DNA of 64,000 bases from JADJOM01 sp963817435 (GCA_963817435.1 CAWFNY010000001.1:1612001-1676000); one strand, 5' to 3'. Counted from the stretch's first letter, positions 44,191 to 51,736 are shown. The notes: generated by a model from the letters alone, not told the origin. A program made the numbers and translations.

Positions 44191-44856
44191 CTACTTCGTC
44201 AGGACGACGTGGGTGGCGAGGTCCGATGAGGCGTGCTCCGTGCACTTGTAGCCGAGGCTGACCATATCGATGCCGGCGAGGAGGTGTTCGCCCCGGCCCA
44301 GGAGCGCGGGCGCGATCACGAGGTGCATCTCGTCGATCAGCCCGGCGGTGAGGTACTGGCGAATGGTGGCAACTCCCCCGCCGAGTCGGACGTCCCTGCC
44401 CTGCGCCGCCTCCTTCGCGCGGCTCAGCGCGGCACGAATGCCATCGGTCACGAAGTGAAAGGTCGTTCCGCCTTCCATCGTGAGGGGCGCACGGGCATGG
44501 TGCGTGAGCACGAAGACGGGCACGTGGTAGGGCGGGTTGCTGCCCCACCATCCCTTCCAGCCATCGTCGGCCCAGGCGCCGCGCGAGGGCGCGAACATGT
44601 TGCGGCCCATGATCCACGCGCCGAGGTTGTCGAAGCCGCGCGCGGCAAAGTCGTCGTCGACGCCTTCCCGGCCGACCTGGTCACCGATCAGCGACCCGGC
44701 GAAGTCGCCGGCCATCTTCTGGAATGTCTTCGTGCCGAACACCCACTGGTGCAGCGCCATCCCTCCGACGCCCATCGGACTGTCCAGCGCCTGGTCAGGG
44801 CCGGCGCCGTAGCCATCGATCGAGATTCCAAATGCATTTACCCGAAGCCTCGACAT
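44191..44856 (-). CDS. RibD/dihydrofolate reductase-fold protein
   Basis: 221 aa. A DHFR-like fold of the RibD C-terminal family: start SRLRVNAFGISIDGYGAG, GAWIMGRNMF in the position of the cofactor-binding loop, VFVLTHHARAPLTMEGGTTF, and the NADPH-binding GRDVRLGGGVATIRQYLTAG. The DEMHLVIAPALLG segment is diagnostic. These stand-alone proteins are common in soil bacteria and are presumed reductases of unknown substrate. ATG 44856 has GGAGCAACG just upstream. Confidence 0.9.
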   Translation of the reverse strand: MSRLRVNAFGISIDGYGAGPDQALDSPMGVGGMALHQWVFGTKTFQKMAGDFAGSLIGDQVGREGVDDDFAARGFDNLGAWIMGRNMFAPSRGAWADDGWKGWWGSNPPYHVPVFVLTHHARAPLTMEGGTTFHFVTDGIRAALSRAKEAAQGRDVRLGGGVATIRQYLTAGLIDEMHLVIAPALLGRGEHLLAGIDMVSLGYKCTEHASSDLATHVVLTK

Positions 44857-44890
44857 CAGCGTTGCTCCTCGTGCGCGACCACCGCCCGCC

Positions 44891-45361
44891 TCAGTGCGAT
44901 GCGGGAAGTGGCACGCTGCTGTTGAACATGTCGGCCACATACTGCCAGGACCCGTCCTTCTGCTTTCTCCGGACGTCCAGGAACTTGCCGCTGTCCACCG
45001 GGCTGTCGGGAAGGGCCAGCGTCATGTGGTAGCGTCCTGTCACATACACGAGGTCTGCCGTTCCCGTGACCTCATCCGTGGTGATGGTGAATGCGGCGAC
45101 CGGCGGAAAGCCGGAGAGGTAGTCGCGAATCGCCGCTCGTCCGTGAATGGGCCCGGAATTGGGGGGAAGCAGCAGGGCGGAATCGGCGTATAGCTGGCTG
45201 ACCCCATCCAGGTCCTTGGCGAGCAGACGTTCGGCGAAGGTGTTGCCGAGAGCCCGGTTCGCCTCGATCTCGGCGGCCGTGAGCGGTGCACCTTTGGTCC
45301 CGCATGCGAGAGTCGCGAACAAGGCGACGACCGGGAGTGCCGACCTGAGGGTGATTCGCAC
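44891..45361 (-). CDS. SnoaL/DUF4440-like lipoprotein (NTF2 fold)
   Basis: 156 aa with signal and lipobox (LFATLAC). The NTF2-like domain shows GNTFAERLLAKDLDGVSQLY, DSALLLPPNSGPIHGRAAIR, and the C-terminal strand RRKQKDGSWQYVADMFNSS. Closely similar in plan to the gene at 22365-22823. GTG start with AGGAG upstream. attC-like site 11 lies about 75 bases upstream, with a canonical R' box. Confidence 0.82.
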   Translation of the reverse strand: MRITLRSALPVVALFATLACGTKGAPLTAAEIEANRALGNTFAERLLAKDLDGVSQLYADSALLLPPNSGPIHGRAAIRDYLSGFPPVAAFTITTDEVTGTADLVYVTGRYHMTLALPDSPVDSGKFLDVRRKQKDGSWQYVADMFNSSVPLPASH

Positions 45362-45434
45362 GATGGTCTCCTGGGGGAAAGTGGGAACATCACGGGGGGG
45401 GCGCGATGCTCCAGGGCGGTGCAGAGTTCAGCGG

Positions 45435-45546
45435 GCCTAACGACCCCGCAGAAACTGCAGAGTTGACGCCAGGTCGGCAAGCCCGGACCAGCCACCGCGC
45501 GATGGATCGTGGGCGCCGCCAGGCGACGGCCGCGCTCGGTCAGCTT
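45435..45546 (-). repeat. attC-like site 11 (well preserved)
   Basis: The minus strand ends TGCGGGGTCGTTAGGC, with a canonical GTTAGGC R' box. Inside are CTGCAG and GGTCGGCAAGC. The other end, GGCGACGGCCGCGCTCGGTC then AGC, lies 8 bases from the stop of the serine hydrolase gene. Confidence 0.75.
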
Positions 45547-45554
45547 CAAGTAGA

Positions 45555-46715
45555 TCAATGACCTTCCGATTGCAGAAACAGCGACGCCACGTGACGACTC
45601 ATCTCCCAGAGCCGGGGGGCGTCGTCGGCCATGATGTCAGGGTTGAACGAGTTGGTCAGCACGATGACCGTGACCCCGACATCCAGGAGGCGAAGAATAT
45701 GGGTCGTGAACCCGGACGAGATGAACCCCGTGTGTTCGATGAAGGGATGTCCCTGCCACTCGCCCACGAACCAGCCGAGCCCGTAGGACGCGCCGAGAAA
45801 CGTCTGGGCCAATGACCCATCCGCCAGACGCGTTGGACTCCAGGCGAGACTTTCAGCCTCCGCCGGCAGCAGGGTCGCACCCCGCAAGGCGGCGTCGAAA
45901 GCCTCGAGATCTCTCAGGCTCGCGATGAGAGAGCCGCCACCCAGGGACTGGGACGGATGAACCGGCCGTCCCCGGCGCAGGCGCCCTGCTTCGAATACGT
46001 AGCCAGACGCCAGGCGTGAAGGCACCGAATCCGTACTGATCTGTGCTGCCGTCGTCATCCCCGCCGGTACGAATACCCTGTCATGCATCAACACGCCGTA
46101 GGGCTTGCCCGTCAGCCGCTGAAGGATGAGGCCCAGGAGGAAATAATTGGTGTCACTGTAGTGCCACTGAGTGCCGGCCGGAAACTCGAGCTTCCGCGAT
46201 GCCGCCATCGCCATCATCTGCGCGGGGAGATACGCCCGGGACTCATCTGCCAGGATCTCCGGGAAATCGGTGTGACTGGGAATCCCCGAGGTGTGATTCA
46301 GAAGGTTCCTGAGGCGGATGCTCGCCCAGGCCGGAGGAGAACCGGGCAGGAGACTCGTGAGGCTGTCGTCCAGGGACAGCGAATCGGCTCTGACGAGGGC
46401 GAGGACCGCGACCGTCGTCAGGGGTTTCGTGACCGAGCCCAGCTCGAAGATGGTTCCCTCGTCCACCGCGGCCTCGTGACCGAGGCTGCTTGTGCCATAG
46501 CCGCGAGCGAAGCGGACCCCGCTGCCATCGAGCACCGCGAGAGCGAGCCCGGGGATGTGGCGCCTGGGCATCTCCGCCCGGACGTACCGATCGATCCCCG
46601 TACGGTCGCAGGCGACGAGACAGATCAGGAGTCCCAGTATAAGTCGGCGGATTGGTCTCCCCCTCAGCGGCCTGGCGACAGCGCGCGAGCTGCAGGGCCG
46701 CGGCGGACTCGGCAA
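45555..46715 (-). CDS. Serine hydrolase of the beta-lactamase (class C/PBP-like) family
   Basis: About 360 residues. Active-site motifs are Ser-x-x-Lys in FELGSVTKPL, Tyr-Ser-x in WHYSDTNYFLLG and the HTG triad in IEHTGFISSG. The fold is that of esterases, D-Ala carboxypeptidases and class C beta-lactamases; antibiotic resistance cannot be concluded. The frame upstream of about 46652 is attC sequence. The lipoprotein signal (LILGLLICLVAC) begins right after it, following GGGGGAG, but no ATG, GTG or TTG is there. Start unresolved (see findings). Confidence 0.85.
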   Translation of the reverse strand: MPSPPRPCSSRAVARPLRGRPIRRLILGLLICLVACDRTGIDRYVRAEMPRRHIPGLALAVLDGSGVRFARGYGTSSLGHEAAVDEGTIFELGSVTKPLTTVAVLALVRADSLSLDDSLTSLLPGSPPAWASIRLRNLLNHTSGIPSHTDFPEILADESRAYLPAQMMAMAASRKLEFPAGTQWHYSDTNYFLLGLILQRLTGKPYGVLMHDRVFVPAGMTTAAQISTDSVPSRLASGYVFEAGRLRRGRPVHPSQSLGGGSLIASLRDLEAFDAALRGATLLPAEAESLAWSPTRLADGSLAQTFLGASYGLGWFVGEWQGHPFIEHTGFISSGFTTHILRLLDVGVTVIVLTNSFNPDIMADDAPRLWEMSRHVASLFLQSEGH

Positions 46716-46793
46716 GCGCTCGCGGGCATGGCTGGCCGTCTCTCTGGCGCGAACCGACGGGTGCGCCCTGTGGGCTTGATGCGGTGGTCAGGT
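46670..46793 (-). repeat. attC-like site 12
   Basis: The left part is GCCTGGCGACAGCGCGCGAG then CTGCAGGGCCGCGGC and TCGGCAAGCGC. The right part is TTGATGCGGTGGTCAGGTG. It ends 5 bases before the stop of the next gene and overlaps the 5' end of the hydrolase frame. Confidence 0.72.
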
Positions 46794-46797
46794 GTCA

Positions 46798-47358
46798 CTA
46801 CAGCCGCATGCTGGCAGTATCGGCGTCGGAACACTGCTGGACTGGCCGCGGGTCTCGGTCCCGGCTGGTCTCCGCCCAGCATTCACGATATAGCGAGCAG
46901 TAACAGAGGCGGCTGGTGAGCCGGTGATCGCGTGCCGTGGCGGTATCGCTGAGCGCCGCGTCAACGATGGTCAGGACGTGAAGCGTGTGGCCGGGGAGAA
47001 TGACCGTGCCGGGGCCAACGACCGAAAAGAAGTAGCCAGGAGTCTTCGCCGGGCTGACCAGGGCGCGTACCACGGGCTCCCAGGAGTGCTGCAGGGTGTC
47101 GTCAAGGCGGACCTCGAAGGACCGAATGAGAGCGGGGCCGAGTCCGACGTTCGTGATGTCGCGGACGTAGCGTCCCGCGGAATCCGAGGTCTCCTGGGCA
47201 AGCCGGGGCCAGACGGCCATGCGATCATGCTCCCGCGTGGCCTGCGCCTCGTAGAGAGTGATGGCCAGCGAGGCGATGGCGATGACGATCGGGGAGAGGG
47301 CGGCGAGCCGTCCGAGGATGCCTTTGCCCGGCGGGAGGTGCGGGAGATGGAGTTCCAT
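46798..47358 (-). CDS. Single-pass membrane protein of unknown function, 186 aa
   Basis: One transmembrane helix (about residues 20-40: LSPIVIAIASLAITLYEA) is followed by an exported or cytosolic domain with VWPRLAQETSDSAGRYVRDI and IRSFEVRLDDTLQHSW. The C-terminus carries three Cys (LCYCSLYRECW). No family recognised. Boundaries on both sides are attC-like sites (12 and 13), so this is a clean one-gene cassette. Confidence 0.65.
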   Translation of the reverse strand: MELHLPHLPPGKGILGRLAALSPIVIAIASLAITLYEAQATREHDRMAVWPRLAQETSDSAGRYVRDITNVGLGPALIRSFEVRLDDTLQHSWEPVVRALVSPAKTPGYFFSVVGPGTVILPGHTLHVLTIVDAALSDTATARDHRLTSRLCYCSLYRECWAETSRDRDPRPVQQCSDADTASMRL

Positions 47359-47380
47359 GATGGACGTGGTCAGGGAGAGG

Positions 47381-47486
47381 AAGCAACCCAGGGTCTGCGC
47401 ACAAGCTGCAAAGCGCGGCAGCACCGCGCCAGTCCTGCGGCCCGGCCTGGGCCGCGCTTCGACGGCATAAGGCGCCGGTGAGGCGC
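47381..47486 (-). repeat. attC-like site 13
   Basis: The left part has GGGTCTGCGCACAAGCTGC and CGCGGCAGC. The right part GGCGCCGGTGAGGCGCC lies directly next to the stop of the barrel gene. R' is degenerate (GGGTTGC). Confidence 0.6.
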
Positions 47487-47487
47487 C

Positions 47488-47857
47488 TCAACTGCCCGCG
47501 TCAGGGCGTCCCAGGCGATACACCAGCGCCACGCGGCCGAGCAGGTCGGTCTGGAAGTGGCTCTGAGAAGTGGCCGTGCCTCCGGGGGCGAGGCGAAGAC
47601 TGTAGAGAAAGGCGGTCAGCCCCACGTCGACTCCTGCGTGCGGACCGAGCGAGAGGTAGGACCCGAAGCTCGCGGCGGCGCCCGCCGACGCCGGCTCATG
47701 GTATGGCTTGTAGGCGGCTCCCTGGTGCTTGAGGTATCCGAGGCCGGCACCGAGACGAACGTCATTCGCCCGCCTCCCGTAAGGATGGCGCCAGAGCGCA
47801 AGCGCAGCAGCAGGTAACGAGCATCAATGTGAGAACCGGGCGCAACGACGAGTGCAT
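47488..47857 (-). pseudogene. Truncated outer-membrane beta-barrel protein
   Basis: ATG 47857 opens a signal peptide (SLRPVLTLMLVTCCCACALA) that soon stops (TGA about 47761). One base out of frame, the chain continues as NDVRLGAGLGYLKHQGAAYK, HAGVDVGLTAFLYSLRLAP and ends LLGRVALVYRLGRPDAGS, alternating strands typical of the C-terminal part of a small beta-barrel. Only about 120 residues are present, so the barrel is shortened and frame-broken. It lies between two attC-like sites. Confidence 0.6.
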
Positions 47858-47892
47858 GGGCACCAGAGGTGAAGGGAGTGAGGCCTGAGGCG

Positions 47893-48018
47893 TCTGGCGA
47901 CCGCGCATCACCTGCAACATGCGGCAAGCGCCCGAAAACCTATCCGGACAACGAGCGGTGGCGCCGGCCCGCAACAACCACACCGCCGCGCCCCGCCTGG
48001 TCCGTGCGCGGGCAAGGC
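47893..48018 (-). repeat. attC-like site 14
   Basis: The left part TCTGGCGACCGCGCATCACC then TGC and GCGGCAAGCGC aligns with the site at 50260. The right part GTCCGTGCGCGGGCAAGGC is a weak form of the GGTCAGGC end. It separates the barrel pseudogene and the DUF2059 gene. Confidence 0.55.
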
Positions 48019-48043
48019 CCCGCCGAACGCCGCGAATGGCCAC

Positions 48044-48526
48044 TTATTGGGTGTCGAAGCTGACTCCCTGGTCCACGAGACGCTTCATGACGTCGGCGGC
48101 GATGCGCACGCCCCAGCGTTGACCCACGGCGCCCATGGTCGCGGTGAGCTGCGATTGCACCTCAGCGAGGCGGCGGCCGGTTGGTGATTGGTAGAAGGCG
48201 AGGAGGTCATGGAGCTGGGCCGCAGAAAACAGCGCCGCATAGGTGCCAGCCATGGAATCAACAATCTCGGGACCCCGGTGATGCATCTCAGCGATGAGAC
48301 TGTCCCAGAAGACAGTCGGGATACCCGGCTGCAGACGACGTTGTGTCGGGAGGGCGCTTTCCACGCCGGTGGCCAGCAGCTCCTCAGCGCCCATCGCGGT
48401 AAGGACTTGGTGGGCCAGCGCGAGATTCTCGGCGGGAGGAGTCGCTTGCGGCGCTGATTGGGCCGCGAGATCGGGACGGAAGAGGACAAGGAGCCCAGCC
48501 GAGAGAAGCAGGACGCGAGATGGCAT
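48044..48526 (-). CDS. DUF2059 family secreted protein
   Basis: 160 aa with signal peptide (LLLSAGLLVLFRPDLAAQ). The mature part is helical, with the DUF2059 pattern ALAHQVLTAMGAEELLATGV and TYAALFSAAQLHDLLAFYQS with GRRLAEVQSQL. Members are periplasmic proteins of unknown function. Bounded by attC-like sites 14 and 15: a one-gene cassette. Confidence 0.85.
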   Translation of the reverse strand: MPSRVLLLSAGLLVLFRPDLAAQSAPQATPPAENLALAHQVLTAMGAEELLATGVESALPTQRRLQPGIPTVFWDSLIAEMHHRGPEIVDSMAGTYAALFSAAQLHDLLAFYQSPTGRRLAEVQSQLTATMGAVGQRWGVRIAADVMKRLVDQGVSFDTQ

Positions 48527-48573
48527 GAACCGGACCTCACGGGATGAGCGGAAGAGGGCACCTACCGGCGTGG

Positions 48574-48700
48574 GCCTAACGACCCCGCACAACCTGCAGG
48601 GCCGCGGCTGTCTCGGCAAGCCCATGCTCCGCACCGTCCGGTGGTGGGTGGTCGTCGCAACCTGACGTCCGCGCCCCGCCACCTTCATGCGGTGCCTAGC
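48574..48700 (-). repeat. attC-like site 15 (best preserved)
   Basis: The left part is GCCTAACGACCCCGCACAAC then CTGCAGGGCCGCGGC and TCGGCAAGCCC. The right part is TTCATGCGGTGCCTAGC. On the minus strand the downstream end is a perfect GTTAGGC, 48 bases before the DUF2059 start. The other end overlaps the MerR stop codon. Confidence 0.8.
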
Positions 48701-49112
48701 TGGCAGGCGCGCGGGAACCTTCGGGACCACCCGAGGCGGGCCCGGGGGAGTTGCCGAGGCCCGTCGGCGCGCACCCAGCCCGCAGCTTGCGAGTCAGAAG
48801 CCGGCGGTGCTCGCGGAGACAACGAATGGACTCCTCCACCCGCGTCCGATGCGCTGCGAGAAGTTCCCTCCGTGCGGGCCACGTGGCGGGGCCCTTGGCC
48901 ACCAGCCGCGCGTAGGTCCGCATGTCGCGAAGCGGCATGCCGGTCTGGCGGAGGCTCCGCAGGAACTCGATCCATTGAACGTGGGACGGGCTGTACCGCC
49001 GATGGCGGCTGGATGGGTCCAGCGCCACGAGCGGCACGAGCCCCAACCGCTCATAGTACCGCAAGGTGTGCGTGGACAAGCCGGTCCTGGTAGCCAATTC
49101 CGCAATGGTCAT
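48696..49112 (-). CDS. MerR-family transcriptional regulator
   Basis: 138 aa. The N-terminal winged helix is complete: MTIAELATRTGLSTHTLRYY, ERLGLVPL, and SLRQTGMPLRDMRTYARL, followed by a dimerisation helix (RVEESIRCLREHRRLL). No metal-binding cysteines as in MerR/CueR are seen, so it is of the drug/redox-sensing class with a short effector part. It shares a cassette with the RidA-like gene 33 bases upstream and could regulate it. The stop lies inside attC-like site 15. Confidence 0.88.
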   Translation of the reverse strand: MTIAELATRTGLSTHTLRYYERLGLVPLVALDPSSRHRRYSPSHVQWIEFLRSLRQTGMPLRDMRTYARLVAKGPATWPARRELLAAHRTRVEESIRCLREHRRLLTRKLRAGCAPTGLGNSPGPASGGPEGSRAPAS

Positions 49113-49145
49113 AGACGGCGGGGCGAAGGTGACGCGGGCATGCCG

Positions 49146-49546
49146 CTAGCGTACGGCCATGGCTTCGACCTCGATGAGGAACTCGGGCCGAAAGAGCTGT
49201 GAGACCTGGACGAGGGTACTCGTTGGCGGGGCGGTTGGATCGAGGAACATGTCCCGCGCCGCTCGAAATGCCGGGAGCTGCGAGATATCCGTCACGAAGG
49301 TGGTCAACTTGATCACCTGACGGGGGGTGACCCCGACGGCGTCGAGGGCCGCGCGCAGGTTGCGAAACACTTGCAGGGCCTGGGCGTGAAAGTCACCCGG
49401 ACCGACCAGCTTTCCCTGGGCATCCAGCGCGACCTGTCCGGCGATGACAATGAGCTCGCCGGCGCCAACGACAGCGCCCTGGCTGTAGCCTGGAGGGACA
49501 GGGAGGGAGGGAGGGAGGGAGGATTCAGCAGGCGGATCGTGGACAT
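49146..49546 (-). pseudogene. ridA: RidA family (enamine/imine deaminase) gene, off-frame at a TCCC repeat
   Basis: RidA proteins hydrolyse reactive enamines and imines. The RidA frame gives PPGYSQGAVVGAGELIVIAG, QVALDAQGKLVG, NLRAALDAVGVTPRQVIKLT and the C-terminal PEFLIEVEAMAV. The likely ATG at 49546, with GAGGAG upstream, encodes MSTIRLLNPP in another frame. The two are separated by five tandem TCCC units; six or three units would restore the frame. A TTG start (about 49561) in the RidA frame is an alternative. Confidence 0.75.
49501..49522 (-). repeat. Tetranucleotide repeat (TCCC)5 inside the ridA-like gene
   Basis: On the plus strand GGGA is repeated five times plus GG. Four-base units in the 5' end of a coding region are a classic slippage tract. 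With five units the ATG is out of frame with RidA. Confidence 0.85.
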
Positions 49547-49614
49547 GGCTCGTTCTCCTCAAGGGTGGAGGAGCCAAGGTACGAGTTAGAGCGGACTCCA
49601 AGTCAAGTCCTGCC

Positions 49615-49742
49615 AGCTCACGACACCGCATGAGCGGCGGGGCTGCGGCACGCTCAGCAAGCGCAGTCGGCACACCGTCTGGCTGTGTGTGGTCGGCGCA
49701 ACGCGACGGCCGCGCGCGGCCAGCCTCCTGCGGTGGTCACCC
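49615..49742 (-). repeat. attC-like site 16
   Basis: The left part is GCTCACGACACCGCATGAGC then GGGGCTGCGGC and CAGCAAGCGC. The right part is CTGCGGTGGTCACC. A central GCGACGGCCGCGCGCGGCC palindrome can extend the stem. Confidence 0.68.
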
Positions 49743-49760
49743 GGCACCGCACCGCAATCC

Positions 49761-50159
49761 CTACGGAATGGCAACAAAACCCCCAGTGCCATCGAGACTC
49801 AGACGCAGAGACAGGGCACCATCCGCAAGGGTGTCGACACGCGGATACCAGGTGCCGGCATCGGCGCCGAAGATCTGCTGCTGGGAATCCGGGGTCGCCC
49901 ATAGGACCCAGCGATTGATCTGGAGCCGCTGCTGACCGTCCACGGTCGTGATGCGCCAGGTGCCGGAATCTGCAAGCACCCGCTGATCGATGAAGGCGGT
50001 CGTGTGATGGTATGTCCCATTCGGGAGCAGGACGAGGGTATCGCGGGCGTTCCCTCGTTCGAGGACATAGCGGCCGGCGAAAGGCAATGCGGGGCGGCTG
50101 CAGGCGAGCAGGGCGATTGGCAGCGCCAAACACAGGGTGACGCGCATTGGTTGCTCCAT
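49761..50159 (-). CDS. Small lipoprotein, 132 aa
   Basis: The signal ends LPIALLAC, a clear lipobox. The mature chain is beta-rich: FAGRYVLERGNARDTLVLLP, NGTYHHTTAF, GTWRITTVDGQQRLQINRW. This looks like a small lipocalin-like domain. ATG 50159 or 50147 are both possible. Bounded by attC-like sites 16 and 17: a one-gene cassette. Confidence 0.65.
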   Translation of the reverse strand: MEQPMRVTLCLALPIALLACSRPALPFAGRYVLERGNARDTLVLLPNGTYHHTTAFIDQRVLADSGTWRITTVDGQQRLQINRWVLWATPDSQQQIFGADAGTWYPRVDTLADGALSLRLSLDGTGGFVAIP

Positions 50160-50259
50160 GTCGGGACGTGATGAGTGAGGAGCAGGCCGCTTCTCGGCGG
50201 TCGAGTATGGCAGGCAGTCCACAGGTCTTGAGTGGACACTCTGCGTCAGCATTGTTGCC

Positions 50260-50387
50260 GTCCCACGACCCCGCATCACCTGCGGGGCCGCGGCTAGTTC
50301 GACAAGATCCTCCCCGTCACCAGGAGGTGGCGCAAGGGCGGCGACAGCCGATCGCCGCGCCGTACGGCGTCATGCGGTGGTCAGGCG
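50260..50387 (-). repeat. attC-like site 17
   Basis: The left part is GTCCCACGACCCCGCATCAC then CTGCGGGGCCGCGGC and TTCGACAAG. The right part GTCATGCGGTGGTCAGGC is exact consensus, 7 bases from the VOC gene stop. Ends pair over CCGCAT/ATGCGG. Confidence 0.78.
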
Positions 50388-50393
50388 GCGCCC

Positions 50394-50798
50394 TCAAGCG
50401 CCCTTATTCTTGTCGTCCCAGAGCTTCGGCTCCCACAGTTCCACCTTGTTGCCGTCCGGATCCATGATCCACGCGAACTTGCCGTTCTCGTGCGATTCGG
50501 GTCCTTGAATGACTTCCACACCCCCCGCACGCAGCTGCTCCAGCAGCTCGCCCATGTCGTCGACCCGGTAGTTGATCATGAAGGAAGAGTCGCTCGGGCT
50601 GAACCATTGGCTGTCCTTCCCGGCGACATGCCACACTGTCAGGCCTTGATCCTCGGCCTTGTCGTCCGGCCACTTGAGGATCGCGCCGCCAAAGCCTTCC
50701 AGCCGCAGGCCCAAATGCTTCCGATACCACGCTGCCAGCGCAGCGCTGTCGCCCCTGCTCTTGAAGAAGACGCCGCCGATTCCGGTAATCTTCGCCAT
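50394..50798 (-). CDS. VOC superfamily (glyoxalase/bleomycin-resistance fold) protein
   Basis: 134 aa. Paired beta-alpha-beta-beta-beta modules: KITGIGGVFFKSRGDSAALA with WYRKHLGLRLEG, and SFMINYRVDDMGELLEQLRA with GKFAWIMDPDGNKVELWEPK. The DPDGNKVELWEP end is the family hallmark. Probably an isomerase, dioxygenase or binding protein with small substrate; the typical metal ligands are only partly visible. It is the rightmost gene of the cassette array seen in this window. Confidence 0.9.
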   Translation of the reverse strand: MAKITGIGGVFFKSRGDSAALAAWYRKHLGLRLEGFGGAILKWPDDKAEDQGLTVWHVAGKDSQWFSPSDSSFMINYRVDDMGELLEQLRAGGVEVIQGPESHENGKFAWIMDPDGNKVELWEPKLWDDKNKGA

Positions 50799-51058
50799 CG
50801 GTGCCCTCCAGTGTATCCGGCCGCCTGACCAAGTCGTCGCTCGTCCGCCTGAGCGCCAAGGCGTGATTCTGGTTTCGCTGTCGGCGGCTCCGGTGCCTCG
50901 TAACGGAACACGATACCGCCCGCCACCTGATCAGGCAAATGCTGGGAACTGCGGCAACTCTGCCCCCAACCCCACCGACCCCCCGCACCCCACCCGGAAT
51001 GCGGGGGTTCGATGCCAGACCACACCAACACCTGCCAGAACGACCAGTCACACCTCAC
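50799..51058. other. Gene-free interval at the right edge of the array
   Basis: 260 bases without credible gene. GCCTGACCAAGTCGTCGC near 50822 faintly recalls an attC end. This is where attI would be expected if the array's integrase lay to the right, but none is recognisable. Confidence 0.4.
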
Positions 51059-51736
51059 TCACGCCGCCCCTTCCGTCCCGCCCTTCTTCTTCGCCGCGGC
51101 CTTGGCCCCGTTCGGCCAGTGCACGTTCCGGGCGCTCTTCCAGGCCGACAGCCGCTCCGGATCCTTCCGGAACCGATGCCGGTTGATCGCATCCAGCTGC
51201 TTCACCAGCATCATGATGTCCGCCATGGTCGCATCCAGCTCGGCGTTGGCGCCCACATGGGTCCGGAGCCCGGCGTCCTTCTGGTCGAGACTCGCCTCGA
51301 ACTCCTTCACCAGCGACCCGAACTCCTCCAGGAACCCCGCCGGCATCCCGTACTTCGTGAACAGCTCCTGGAACTCGGTGGCCTGCGCCAGCGCGAGCTG
51401 CGCCGAGGCAAGGAAGGTGGTGTTCCCCGGCCGGCTGCCCCGAAGCCGGATACGAGCGCCCACACCCGGGACTTCCACCGCCGCGGCCCGAGCCACACCC
51501 TGCAGCAGGCGGATCTTGGCCGTGAGAGCCTCACGGACCTGCTCCTTCGTGAGCACCGAGGCACGCACCGTCAGGTGTCCGGTGGCCCCCTGGTTCACCA
51601 GCGCCTTGGCCCTGGCGACCTTCTCGTCCAGCTTTGCGACCGCGGCCTCCTGCCCGGGATTGTCCGACGGGTTCGCCATGCTGAAGGCAACCACCCGCGT
51701 ACCCATCTCGAGCTCGATCAAATTTCCGGCTTGCAT
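51059..51736 (-). CDS. Hypothetical helical protein, 225 aa
   Basis: No family recognised. It starts MQAGNLIELEMGTRVVAFSM, has a Val/Ala-rich middle (HLTVRASVLTKEQVREALTA, VGARIRLRGSRPGNTTFLA) and ends in a long helical, Lys/Ala-rich tail (NGAKAAAKKKGG). The upstream extension to 51874 begins with TTG and reads through the repeat area, so ATG 51736 is preferred. Lies between the cassette array and the repeat block. Confidence 0.6.
   Translation of the reverse strand: MQAGNLIELEMGTRVVAFSMANPSDNPGQEAAVAKLDEKVARAKALVNQGATGHLTVRASVLTKEQVREALTAKIRLLQGVARAAAVEVPGVGARIRLRGSRPGNTTFLASAQLALAQATEFQELFTKYGMPAGFLEEFGSLVKEFEASLDQKDAGLRTHVGANAELDATMADIMMLVKQLDAINRHRFRKDPERLSAWKSARNVHWPNGAKAAAKKKGGTEGAA

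Noticed and set aside
45555..46715. Antibiotic-resistance beta-lactamase
   Set aside because: SxxK, YSx and HTG motifs are shared with esterases and carboxypeptidases; nothing in the sequence singles out a beta-lactamase, and its context is a general cassette array.
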